Below are positions 22,458 through 31,344 of a stretch of 64,000 bases of DNA, one piece after another. This DNA is from Lepiota brunneoincarnata (Eukaryota > Basidiomycota > Agaricomycetes > Agaricales > Agaricaceae), in assembly GCA_023014365.1 (NCBI GenBank), contig JAEBUN010000011.1:310001-374000 (forward strand), in the 5' to 3' direction. Made by a program: the position numbers and the translations under genes. Every line of letters starts with the position of its first letter. Within the stretch, counting starts at the first letter, position 1. Under the pieces are notes generated by a model. It saw only the letters and a list, made by a program, of their open reading frames with translations, ran no database searches and was not told where the DNA came from.

Positions 22458-22844
22458 TGTTATCAGAAACCACATCAGAAGGACGGTTATTTTTAGTTCA
22501 CATTCACATGTCACTATGAAACTATCAGTAGTGTACATCAGAAGGACTATTCTAGTATACGCCTCATGTTTTCTTATCTCTGACTCATAATTACCCCTGG
22601 TCTGGACCATTATAGTAGGAGTACAGCCACACTTAGAAGTATATAAGGATACAGTACAGTACCTTGTATCCTTATCTTAGTGTTATACAGTTCTTGCCTC
22701 CTATACCTCTTTGCCCTTAAACCGGCTGGACTATAGTGCTCCGTCATCTCTAAGTCACGCCTAGTAGGACAAGACCAAGTCTGTATAGACATCTTGCCAC
22801 GAACGCCGTGCTACTCAAGAGCGAACCCCTAACCCAGGGTAATA
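22458..22844 (+). mobile_element. C2 5' LTR
   Basis: 387 bp, TGTTATCAG to GGGTAATA (GGGTAACA in the 3' LTR). An extra A inside the CCCGGG site at 22836 and an extra C in ATTACCCC distinguish it from the 3' copy. Confidence 0.95.
22640..22684 (+). promoter_or_regulatory. C-family LTR promoter: TATA box and predicted transcript start
   Basis: TATATAA at 22640-22646; 32 bp downstream of its start lies TTATCTTAGTGTT (22672-22684). That 13-mer is the exact reverse complement of the PBS at 22846-22858, so it is predicted to be the mRNA 5' end used as primer. The arrangement is kept in the other C LTRs. Confidence 0.7.
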
Positions 22845-22845
22845 A

Positions 22846-22858
22846 AACACTAAGATAA
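22846..22858 (+). promoter_or_regulatory. C2 self-complementary primer binding site
   Basis: AACACTAAGATAA, one base inside the LTR. No TGG start as in tRNA-primed elements; instead 13/13 bases pair with the LTR segment at 22672-22684. Known precedent: Tf1/sushi chromoviruses prime reverse transcription with the 5' end of their own mRNA. Confidence 0.75.
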
Positions 22859-23204
22859 TCTGCTGCTTATCTCTTGCTCACCCTCTACTCTGCTCTACTC
22901 TGCCGACAGTACTGAACGCGTCGAGGTACCCTGGTCGTTCAAAACGACGTACGAAAGAAAACCACCTCTCTGTGTAGCCATCGCTACGTCTCTCAACCTC
23001 TCCCCGCCAGAAGATCTGGCTTACCTACTCATTTTCGTTTTTACCTCTACCGCCACCCTTATCACCTATCGAATCATCACTCTAGAACTCGAATGTATCA
23101 CGTGCCCCTGTCACTGTTGCATCGTCAGATCGTGGAACCTATATTCAGGAATATCCATAATCGCCACCCAATTCTTCATACTTCTAGCAATAATTGATCG
23201 CTAG
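22854..23204 (+). CDS. C2 uORF: two-helix Cys-rich membrane protein ending in TAG before gag
   Basis: The frame opens after the PBS TAA (22851) and closes at TAG 23202-23204. The conserved part reads ERKPPLCVAIATSLN, then hydrophobic segment 1 (LAYLLIFVFTSTATLITY), a Cys cluster CITCPCHCCIV, then segment 2 (SGISIIATQFFILLAIID). There is no ATG in this copy (C1 has one at the T-Y-K/E-R site); a near-cognate CTG or an upstream exon is possible. The gag N-terminus follows in the same frame, so amber readthrough would make a membrane-anchored Gag. The hydrophobic pattern is shared by C1 and C3. No homolog recognised. Confidence 0.6.
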   Translation, partial: DNLLLISCSPSTLLYSADSTERVEVPWSFKTTYERKPPLCVAIATSLNLSPPEDLAYLLIFVFTSTATLITYRIITLELECITCPCHCCIVRSWNLYSGISIIATQFFILLAIIDR

Positions 23205-25028
23205 ACAAACATCACCACGCCTCCAAAGAAATTCTCGGCCCGAGAATCCCCATCACCTCCCCCTCCTCCCAAATCGAGAAACAGAATCTCAGGATCAGGA
23301 ACCCAAAATCCAGATCCCAGAAGAAACCCTATCCCCACTCAGACACCATCCCCATTCTATCCCCCATCTCCATTCGACTCACCCACTCCAAGTACATCAA
23401 CACGTACAAGAACAAGCTTTGCTGATGAACTAGCAGAATGACAAAGACTACAACAAGAAAAAGAATTAAAAGAACACTACAAACAAGAAGAAAGAAGACG
23501 CAAACAAGCTGAAGAATACCGTGCTAAAGTAGACCCATTAAACGACTACGAACTCCAAAGACTTAAAAACGTCCTCAAACAACCCAGAGGACTTTCCACA
23601 TCAGAAGAAAACTTACTCACACTGCCACGAATACGCCGTAAATCAAGGAAGAACTCCCCAAACAGATAACGACTCCGACATCTATATAACAGACGACAAC
23701 CAATCAAATCCCAATCCACAACCACCCGCATTACCCGCACCAACTGTACCCTTAGCCCTACCGGCTCCACCGTTGCGACCAACACAACCTCCATCACCAC
23801 CATCGCCGCCTGCCACCCGGACAATTACAAATAATGGCCGCAGCAGCTACCCCAAAGGAGTTAGGACTCCTCAAACCCATCGCCTTCGATGGAACTAGAA
23901 GACTATTCGAAGATTGGATCTTCCAATGTGAAGTTTACGTGCTCGCTAATGCGACCACCTACAACACCGACCTCGCTAGGACCCTATTCGTCCTTTCGAC
24001 AATGCAATCAGGAGATGCCCGAGTATGGGCTAGACAATACCTCCACGAGAGAAACGCCCAAACTCCACAAGGACAACCCATAGTCATGGAATCATGGGAC
24101 AACTTCACCTGCCCGACTTAGGGCCGACTTCACCCCAGCAGACGAACATGCGTACGCACATACCAGACTTCAAACCCTGCATCAAGCAGGCAAACCGATG
24201 ACCGAGTTCAACGCTCAGTTCAAAGAACTCGTCCGACAATCCGGATTAAACGAAGATCGCACTCTAATCGATCTATACCACAAAGCAATCGATCACCGCA
24301 TTGCCATGAAGATCGACAAATCGGAAAACCCTCCGACAACTATCACCTGCTTGGTATACCCGAGCAAATAAACTCGACGACAATTTCCGCCGAATCAATG
24401 CCCTCTACGGCACCCCCAGAAACACGTTTCCCCAAAGAAACCAATACCAACCTAACCGCTGGACCAAGCCGTCCAAACAATAATGTACCTTACGCACAAT
24501 TCTATCAAAGGAGCAACGCTCCACGATTCACCCCACGCGACCCACACGCCATGGAAGTAGACCATGTCATGATAGAAGAAGGATTTGAAGATCCCTATCC
24601 CGAAATCCCACAACCAGAATATACCGAAGAAAACTCCGCACAAGAACCATTGGAGTTAGATGCCGTTGTCACCGGACAACAAATGAAATCATACCAAAAC
24701 CAGGAATGCTTCCGATGTGGAGCCAAAGATCATTGGGTCAGCAAATGCCCTCAACCGCCGCCAGCTAGACACTTCCCAGGAATGCGCACCAATCCCCCGC
24801 GTCCTGCAAGAAACCCCAATCGTCCCTTTCCTGGACAACAAAACACTTGTCCCGGATTTCCAAATCGGAACACCCAACAATCACCTGCAACGCAAGTATT
24901 CCCTTGCAGTCGCAGAAGTCGCATCTCAGATGCGCCAAATGGTCGATGACCTCAATCCTGAACTCCAACAAGAACTCCACTCCGCGCTAGCCGAGGACCC
25001 GGAGATGCGTCCATTCCAGGATTTTTAA
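23205..25028 (+). pseudogene. C2 gag
   Basis: N-terminus: Pro-rich PPKKFSARE (ATG changed to ACG at 23217), a TGA at the CGA of ELAERQR, then a charged helix (EERRRKQAEEYRAK). Capsid-like core from 23834 (MAAAATPKELGLLKP) and a nucleocapsid part with the zinc knuckle CFRCGAKDHWVSKC (about 24712). It ends SQMRQMVDDLNPELQQE...FQDF at 25026. Four one-base insertions at 23623, 24110, 24348 and 24886 break the frame; each is a T between C and G. Gag would form the particle and bind RNA. Confidence 0.85.
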
Positions 25029-25204
25029 AAAGGAACGCTGTCGACAGATGTGCCCCTGCACGTTCCAGAACTCAGAAGGACATTTCATACTCTCACTCCC
25101 AGAAGGACATTTTCTCGATAAACTCTGTACAATTACGACTATCCCCAAATAAACGATCCCTTTTTCTACCCATCGAGATTTGGAGTGAACAAACATCAAA
25201 ACCC

Positions 25205-28200
25205 GTGGCCATCACCGCCCTGATAGACTCAGGAGCCCAAGGGAACTTCATCTCCCACAAAGTCGTTGAACGACATGGTTATCAAACCAAATGGCTGGAC
25301 CAACCAATTCCACTCAGTAACGTTGACGGAACTGATAATCAACATCGAACTCAACTCCATCGCCATGGACATAATGGCTGGAAAAACCTCTCAACCCGAG
25401 GAAAATCCCGAAGAATACGTCAACCTGTCAAATGTTGACCTCGACACCTTCTCTCTAGAAAGAGAAATGAACCCCATGCTTCTAACCCCATTAGAAGTAA
25501 ACGCCAAAGCGACACACGCTACAACGCTCCACAATGAGCAACATAACCCGACAAGATCGGCAAACCAAAAAGGAAAACAACCGGAATCAAACAAGGAACC
25601 ACCCGAGATCCCTCGGAGATTTGCCCGATGGGCAAAAATATTCAACAAGAAAGCCTCCGAAAGATTCCCACCATCAAGAACATTCGATCATGAAATCGAA
25701 CTAAAACCGACGTTTGAAGCGAAATCAATGAAACCTTATCAAGTGGCACCTGCCGAGGAAAAAGCATTGAAGGAATTCATAGACTGAAAACCTCCGAAAA
25801 GGCTACATCTGCCCCTCAAAATCCCCTATGGCATCACCCTTCTTCTTCGTTGCCAAGAAAGGAGGAGACCTCCGACCTTGCCAAGACTATCGTTATCTAA
25901 ACGATCACACTGTCAAAAACGCCTACCCAATCCCCATGATTTCCTCTATCATGGATAAACTCAAAGGAGCTAAGTACTTCACTAAGCTCGACGTCCGCCT
26001 AGGATACAACAACGTCAGAATCAAAGATGGCGATCAATGGAAAGCAGCGTTCAAGACTCCTATGGGTCTTTTCGAACCAACTGTTATGTTTTTCGGACTT
26101 TGCAACAGTCCCGCAACGTTCCAACACATGATGGACACACTATTCTCCGAAATAATGGAGAAAGGAGGAATTATCATCTACATGGATGATATCCTGATAT
26201 ACGGTAAAACCCAGGAAGAAACCAACCGACTTACAGAAAAAGTACTACAAATCCTGCAGGAGAATGACCTCTACCTCAAAACGGAGAAAGGCGAGTTCAA
26301 CAAACAACGACTCGAATACCTAGGCATGATCATCACGCCAGACGAGATCAAAATGGCTCCCGGAAAACTCAAAGGAATAGAAGACTGGCCAGTGCCAAAA
26401 ACAGTCCGACACGTCCGAAAATTCATCGGATTCTGTAACTTCTACCGGAAGTTCATCTGCAGCTACTCCCACCACACCAAACCCCTGAACCAACTCCTTT
26501 CCAAATCAAATAAATTCGAATGGAAAGAAGAACAACAGAAAGCGTTCGAAACGCTCAAGAACGAATTCTTAAAGGAACCGGTACTCCTCATGCCCGACTC
26601 CACAAAACCCTTCGAAATAGAAGCCGATGCTTCTAAATTTGCATCAGGAGCTGTCCTGTATCAATATGACATCAACGGAATACGGAAACCCGTATCATTC
26701 TATTCAAAGACGTTCGGACCAGCGGAACATAATTACGACATCTATGACAGGGAACTCCTCGCTATCATCTGAGCCCTTGAAGAATGGCGCCACTTCCTCC
26801 TTGGCAGCCCCCATACTATCCGTATCAGAACAGACCACCAAAACCTCACATACTGGCGTAAACCCCAGAAAATCAACCGCTGACAAGCACGATGGGTCCA
26901 GACCCTCGCCGACTACAACTTCAAATTAGAACACGTCCCAGGATCAAAGATCCCTGCACCAGACGCCCTATCAAGACATCCAGACCATATCCCTGATGAA
27001 GATAATGACAACGAAGATGTCACCATGCTCCCAAACAACCTCTTTGTCACTACTGCCGACATAGAAAACCAAAACCTGATCACAATACTTCCAGAACACC
27101 TCTTTATCGCCACTGTCAATATGAAACTCCAAGAAAGAATCACGGAATCACCCAAATACGATGCTAGAACCACCGAAGCGTTCAAACTCCTAAAGGAAAC
27201 CCACCCTAACGCTGCCGATAAGGACTTCGGAACAGTTCCAACCTCAAATGGTTCACTCCTCACGTTCCAAGAACGTGTCATTATTCCAGAAGACCTCCAA
27301 CTCAGACGCGATGTCATCGCAAGATACCACGACCACCCTACACATGGCCATCCTGGAGAACAGGAAACATACCGCCTTGCCAAGAAAGAAGTATATTGGC
27401 CAGGAATGTCAACGTTCATAAAGAACTACGTCAAAGGCTGTCCAGAGTGTCAGCAACATAAAATCATACGCAGACCGGATCGCGCACCGACTCAACCGAT
27501 CCCTCCACCAGCATCTAAACGCCCATTTGCCCAGATCTCATGGGATCTTATCACCGGTCTACCGCCTAGTGCCAGCCATAATGCGATATTGTCCGTGGTG
27601 GACCACGGCCTTACGAAGGGGGTAATTTTCATCCCAACCTCAGATCGATCAAACGCCGATGACATCGGACGACTATTAATAGAAAAAGTCTTCACCAGGT
27701 TCGGACTACCCGGCAAAATCATATCAGATCGAGACCCCAGATTCGCCGCCAACTCCCTCCGACAGCTAGCCAAACGCCTTAACATCCAACAGGCATTCTC
27801 AACCGCATACCATCCCCAGACAGATGGTTCCACAGAACGATACAATCAAGAAATCGAGACCTATCTCGCCATATACTGCACCAGGAATCCCCTTGACTGG
27901 TCAGAAACCCTCCCTATCGCCGAATTCGCACACAACTCCAAAGTACATGCCTCGAGGCAGAAATCCCCATTCGAACTAATCATGGGATACAACCCTCCAC
28001 CGATACCCATGGTAATGGAAACATCGAACTTTCCATCAGTAGACGAACGCATCAGACTCCTTGATGATGCCAGAAAAGAAGCACACGCGGCACATCAACT
28101 CTCTGCCAACATTATGAAACAAAGAACCAGAAGAACTGTCAAACCCCTTGAAACACATCAAAAAGTATGGCTAGAAGCCAAGAACCTCAAACTTCCCCTC

Positions 28201-28641
28201 ATTTCCAACAAAATATCTCCAAAACGACTAGGACCCTTCCTTATCACAGAAGTCCTATCACCGCTCACCTACAAACTAAAACTTCCGATCAAATGGAAGA
28301 TACATCCAATATTCCACAGAAACCTTCTAACTCCATACACCGAAACAGAAGCATACGGATCTCATCCGACTCCACCACCACCAGACATCATCAATGAAGA
28401 AGAGGAATACGAAATAGAAGCCATTCTAAATCACCGACAACATCGTGGAAAACTCCAATACTACGTCAAATGGAAAGGATACTCCCACACGGAGAACGAA
28501 TGGATCACTGACGAAACACTTCATGAAAACGCCAAAGAATACTTGACCGAGTATAAAGAAGCTCATGGAATTCTCCAGAAAGAACAGGAACCCACCAGAA
28601 CCACCCAAAGACAACTTCGCTCCCACACCAAACGTACTTAA
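25205..28641 (+). pseudogene. C2 pol: protease, RT, RNase H, integrase, chromodomain
   Basis: Protease: ALIDSGAQGNF at 25217, then about 260 bp missing relative to C3. A T insertion at 25785 shifts the frame before RT. From 25828 to 28641 one frame holds RT ([28 protein letters not shown] at about 26180), RNase H ([15 protein letters not shown]), an integrase zinc domain (HGHPGEQETY...CPECQQHK), the core (SWDLITGLPP, IISDRDPRF, HPQTDGSTERYNQE) and a chromodomain (EYEIEAILNH...YYVKWKGY...W) near 28400-28530. TGA stops at 26770 and 26881 interrupt RNase H. The chromodomain class targets integration to modified histones. Confidence 0.93.
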
Positions 28642-28643
28642 AG

Positions 28644-29769
28644 ATGCCCATGAACCTCGACCTCACTCGCCCCAAAACTACTCCCCTGTTTTCAACAACA
28701 CCTTCACCAACCTCCTCATCATCCTCCATAGTCATTATAAACAATGCAAGCGTCGAACATAATACACTTCAAACAACTCCCGTTCCGGCCCCGTCTCCCT
28801 ACACCCCCTCTCACACCTTCGCCGCAACATACACCTCCCCCAGGGATGAGACCCCCGACCCCAACGACACCCCAGAACCAACAGCCGCCCCAGCCGCCTC
28901 CCTTAGATACCATACAGCTGGAGTACGATCATATGGACCAGATCACCCTTCTGACGGAGATCTGTGCGAGGCTGCCACCGACGGAGCCTTTACGACTAAA
29001 TTGGAACACACTCCAATTTCAGAATACGACCGACAACTCTGGTACGACTATACCCACCACGTACGACAGACTAAGGCTCTCGCTACTGCGTACAATACGC
29101 AACGTACCTGGGCAGAATCACTCGAGCAACTTCTCCGCTCAAGATCGGGCCTCATGTCCGAGGTGTCAAAGAACCTACCCAAACGAGATGAGGTACATAC
29201 CTCGCAGCCCCCCACCACAACCATCCCCACCACTACCACGACGACCACTGCCGCTATCATCACCACCGTCCCCAGTAAGGGAAGAAAGCCCGCCAGTATC
29301 AGAAATCCCTTCAGACTTCTCACCCCCACCAAGGACACCACCCACACCGTCGCCAGTAACGACGTCCCTGATTCGGAACTCCCCCAATCCCGTTCACCCA
29401 CGAACCAACCCCCGAACCACCGACAGATCAGTCTGCATCCAATGTAGACACACAGGACACTGGGCCATGGATTGCCCCCAATTTGCCTGCCTCGGATGCA
29501 AGCAATATGCCCCAGGGCACTACTCATACGACTGCATCAAATATAGATGCCCCCACTGCGCTGTCTTCCAACCACGCCACAAACGGACCGAATGCCCAAG
29601 TCGAAAGACTCGACACGCCCCCTACTCCAGAAATCCGACAACCCGTCCCTCGACCACTCCCACAACTCACCATCGATACATCGATCTCACCCACGACGAT
29701 TATTACGAGGAATGCTACGATGACGTGGCCGAATCAAACATCACAGGAGAACCATGCGGTTCCTTCTGA
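28644..29769 (+). CDS. C2 ORF alpha: triple zinc-knuckle protein downstream of pol
   Basis: ATG 28644 is two bases after the pol stop (MPMNLDLTRP). The frame runs to 29447 (267 codons) with a helical middle part (EYDRQLWYDYTHHVRQTKAL). A T inserted in a CpG at 29369 moves the ancestral frame, which then continues to 29769 with knuckles CIQCRHTGHWAMDC (CX2CX4HX4C), CLGCKQYAPGHYSYDC and CPHCAVFQPRHKRTEC (both CX2CX6HX4C), and YIDLTHDD. C3 shows both halves in one frame. The knuckles suggest nucleic-acid binding. Position matches env or accessory genes; no envelope features are seen. It overlaps ORF beta almost entirely. Confidence 0.65.
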
Positions 29770-30012
29770 AACAAACCAAATCACCCCACCAGAAGAAAGA
29801 ATCGAAAGTCCCCATTTCAGACGCCTTCTATACGACATCTTTTACCCAGGACAACCCCCGTCCCCAGAAACCGCCACCATACTCGATCTTCACAGAACCC
29901 CTACTCCTACCTTCTCCCCCGTCATTCCCCCAGGCCAGACTCCACCGACCTACCACAGATCGACTACTACGAACCAAACTACCTAGCCGAGTACCCGGAA
30001 GAAGGAAACTAA
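28744..30012 (+). CDS. C2 ORF beta: Pro-rich protein in the +1 frame of alpha
   Basis: ATG 28744 begins MQASNIIHFK, then Pro-rich stretches, a folded-looking part (LEYDHMDQITLLTEICARLP...YDRLRLSLL) and CPRCQRTYPN. The frame is open to the CpG insertion at 29369. The ancestral frame then continues as the one open over 29483-29986 (SNIDAPTALSS..., PHFRRLLYDIFYPGQ). After a second shift near 29935 it ends DYYEPNYLAEYPEEGN at TAA 30010. C3 and C1 keep the same order. Function unknown; whether it is expressed by reinitiation, leaky scanning or frameshift is not visible. Confidence 0.55.
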
Positions 30013-30049
30013 CGAGTTGTATGGAAAACAACTCTAGAAACGGACCTAA

Positions 30050-30434
30050 TGTTATCAGAAACCACATCAGAAGGACGGTTATTTTTAGTTCACATTCACA
30101 TGTCACTATGAAACTATCAGTAGTGTACATCAGAAGGACTATTCTAGTATACGCCTCATGTTTTCTTATCTCTGACTCATAATTACCCTGGTCTGGACCA
30201 TTATAGTAGGAGTACAGCCACACTTAGAAGTATATAAGGATACAGTACAGTACCTTGTATCCTTATCTTAGTGTTATACAGTTCTTGCCTCCTATACCTC
30301 TTTGCCCTTAAACCGGCTGGACTATAGTGCTCCGTCATCTCTAAGTCACGCCTAGTAGGACAAGACCAAGTCTGTATAGACATCTTGCCACGAACGCCGT
30401 GCTACTCAAGAGCGAACCCCTAACCCGGGTAACA
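30050..30434 (+). mobile_element. C2 3' LTR
   Basis: 385 bp, TGTTATCAG to GGGTAACA, TATA box at 30231-30237. Followed by the duplication TCTTT and C3 alpha/beta sequence. Confidence 0.95.
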
Positions 30435-30439
30435 TCTTT

Positions 30440-31340
30440 CCCTTGCTGGGGACGGTGGCAATGATTGTGGCAGTGTCACTTACCTGGGTCCAGACATATA
30501 TAGTAGGAGCACAGCCACACATAGTAGTATATAAGGATACTGTACCATACCCTTGTATCCTTATCTTAGTGTTATACAGTTCTTGCCTCCTATACCTCTT
30601 TGCCCTTAAACCGGCTGGACTATAGTGCTCCGTCGTCTCTAAGTCACGCCTAGTAGGACAAGACCAAGTCTGTATAGACATCTTGCCACGAACGCCGTGC
30701 TACTCAAGAGCGAACCCCTAACCCGGGTAACAGTGGTCATCATGGTAGTGGTGGGGGAGACAGTTGTGGTGGGGGGCTGTGAGGTATGTACCTCATCTCG
30801 TTTGGGTAAGTTCTTCGACACCTCAGACATGAGGCTTGATCTTGAGCGGAGAAGTTGCTTGAGTGCTTCTGCCCAGGCATGTTGCATATTGTATGCAGTA
30901 GCGAGAGCCTGAGTCTGTCGTACATGGTGGATATAGTCATACCAGAGTTGTCTGTTGTATTCTGAAATTGAAGTGTGTTCCAATTTAGTGGTAAAGGCTC
31001 CGTTGGTGGCAGCCTTGTGCAGATCTCTGTCAGAAGGGTGATCTGGTCCATGTGGTCGTACTCCAGCTGTATGGTATCTAAGGGAGGTGGCTGGGGCAAT
31101 TGTTGGTTCTGGGGTGGCATTGGGGTCAGGGGTCTCATCTCTGAGGGAGGTGTATGTGGCAGCAAAGGTGTGAGAGGGGGTGTTGGGAGATGGGGCTGGA
31201 ATGGGAGTTGTCTGAAGTGTAGTATGTTCAATGCTTGCATTGTTGACGATGATGATAGAGAACAATGAGGAAGTTGGGGAGGGTGTTGTTGAGAAAGGGG
31301 GAGTGGTTTGGGGGCGAGTGAGGTCAAGGTTCATGGGCAT
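30440..31340 (-). pseudogene. C3 alpha/beta overlapping ORFs, 5' half
   Basis: Alpha starts ATG 31340 (MPMNLDLTRPQ), directly after the pol stop, and stays open to the truncated LTR at 30731. Beta is open over 31327-30740 in the +1 frame, with HLPTPPLTPLLPH, LEYDHMDQITLLTEIC and CLRCRRTYPN. Both frames are free of stops for about 590 bp here, as in C2. The rest continues at 30479-30440 and 22457-21727. Confidence 0.75.
30480..30731 (+). mobile_element. 5'-truncated LTR-C inside C3 alpha/beta
   Basis: Matches the LTR from the TATA-proximal part (ATATATAGTAGGAGCAC) to GGGTAACA; the first ~130 bp are absent. C3 coding sequence flanks both sides (30440-30479 and 30732 onward). No clear target duplication. 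The right two thirds are almost identical to the C2 LTR. Confidence 0.8.
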
Positions 31341-31344
31341 CTTT

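Larger units (their letters stand above)
22453..30439 (+). mobile_element. Gypsy element C2, young, nearly complete
   Basis: LTRs at 22458-22844 and 30050-30434 differ at only a few bases; duplication TCTTT on both sides (22453-22457, 30435-30439). CpG-rich compared with C1 and C3. It holds the uORF, gag, pol with chromodomain, and alpha/beta. It is not autonomous: pol lacks about 260 bp after the protease motif, and gag and pol carry one-base insertions and TGA stops. Inserted in C3 alpha/beta. Confidence 0.95.

Noticed and set aside
24100..24890. Recurrent CACCTGC as engineered restriction sites
   Set aside because: They coincide with frame-breaking T insertions in CpG; other CACCAC sites nearby are unchanged and there is no other sign of engineering.
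29048..29527. Antisense ORFs of 60-160 codons opposite alpha/beta and pol
   Set aside because: Mirror frames of Pro-rich coding sequence; composition explains the lack of stops.
28644..29986. Three staggered ORFs in three frames in C2 as a native three-gene cassette
   Set aside because: C3 shows the first and second halves joined in two frames; the third frame in C2 results from the base inserted at 29369.
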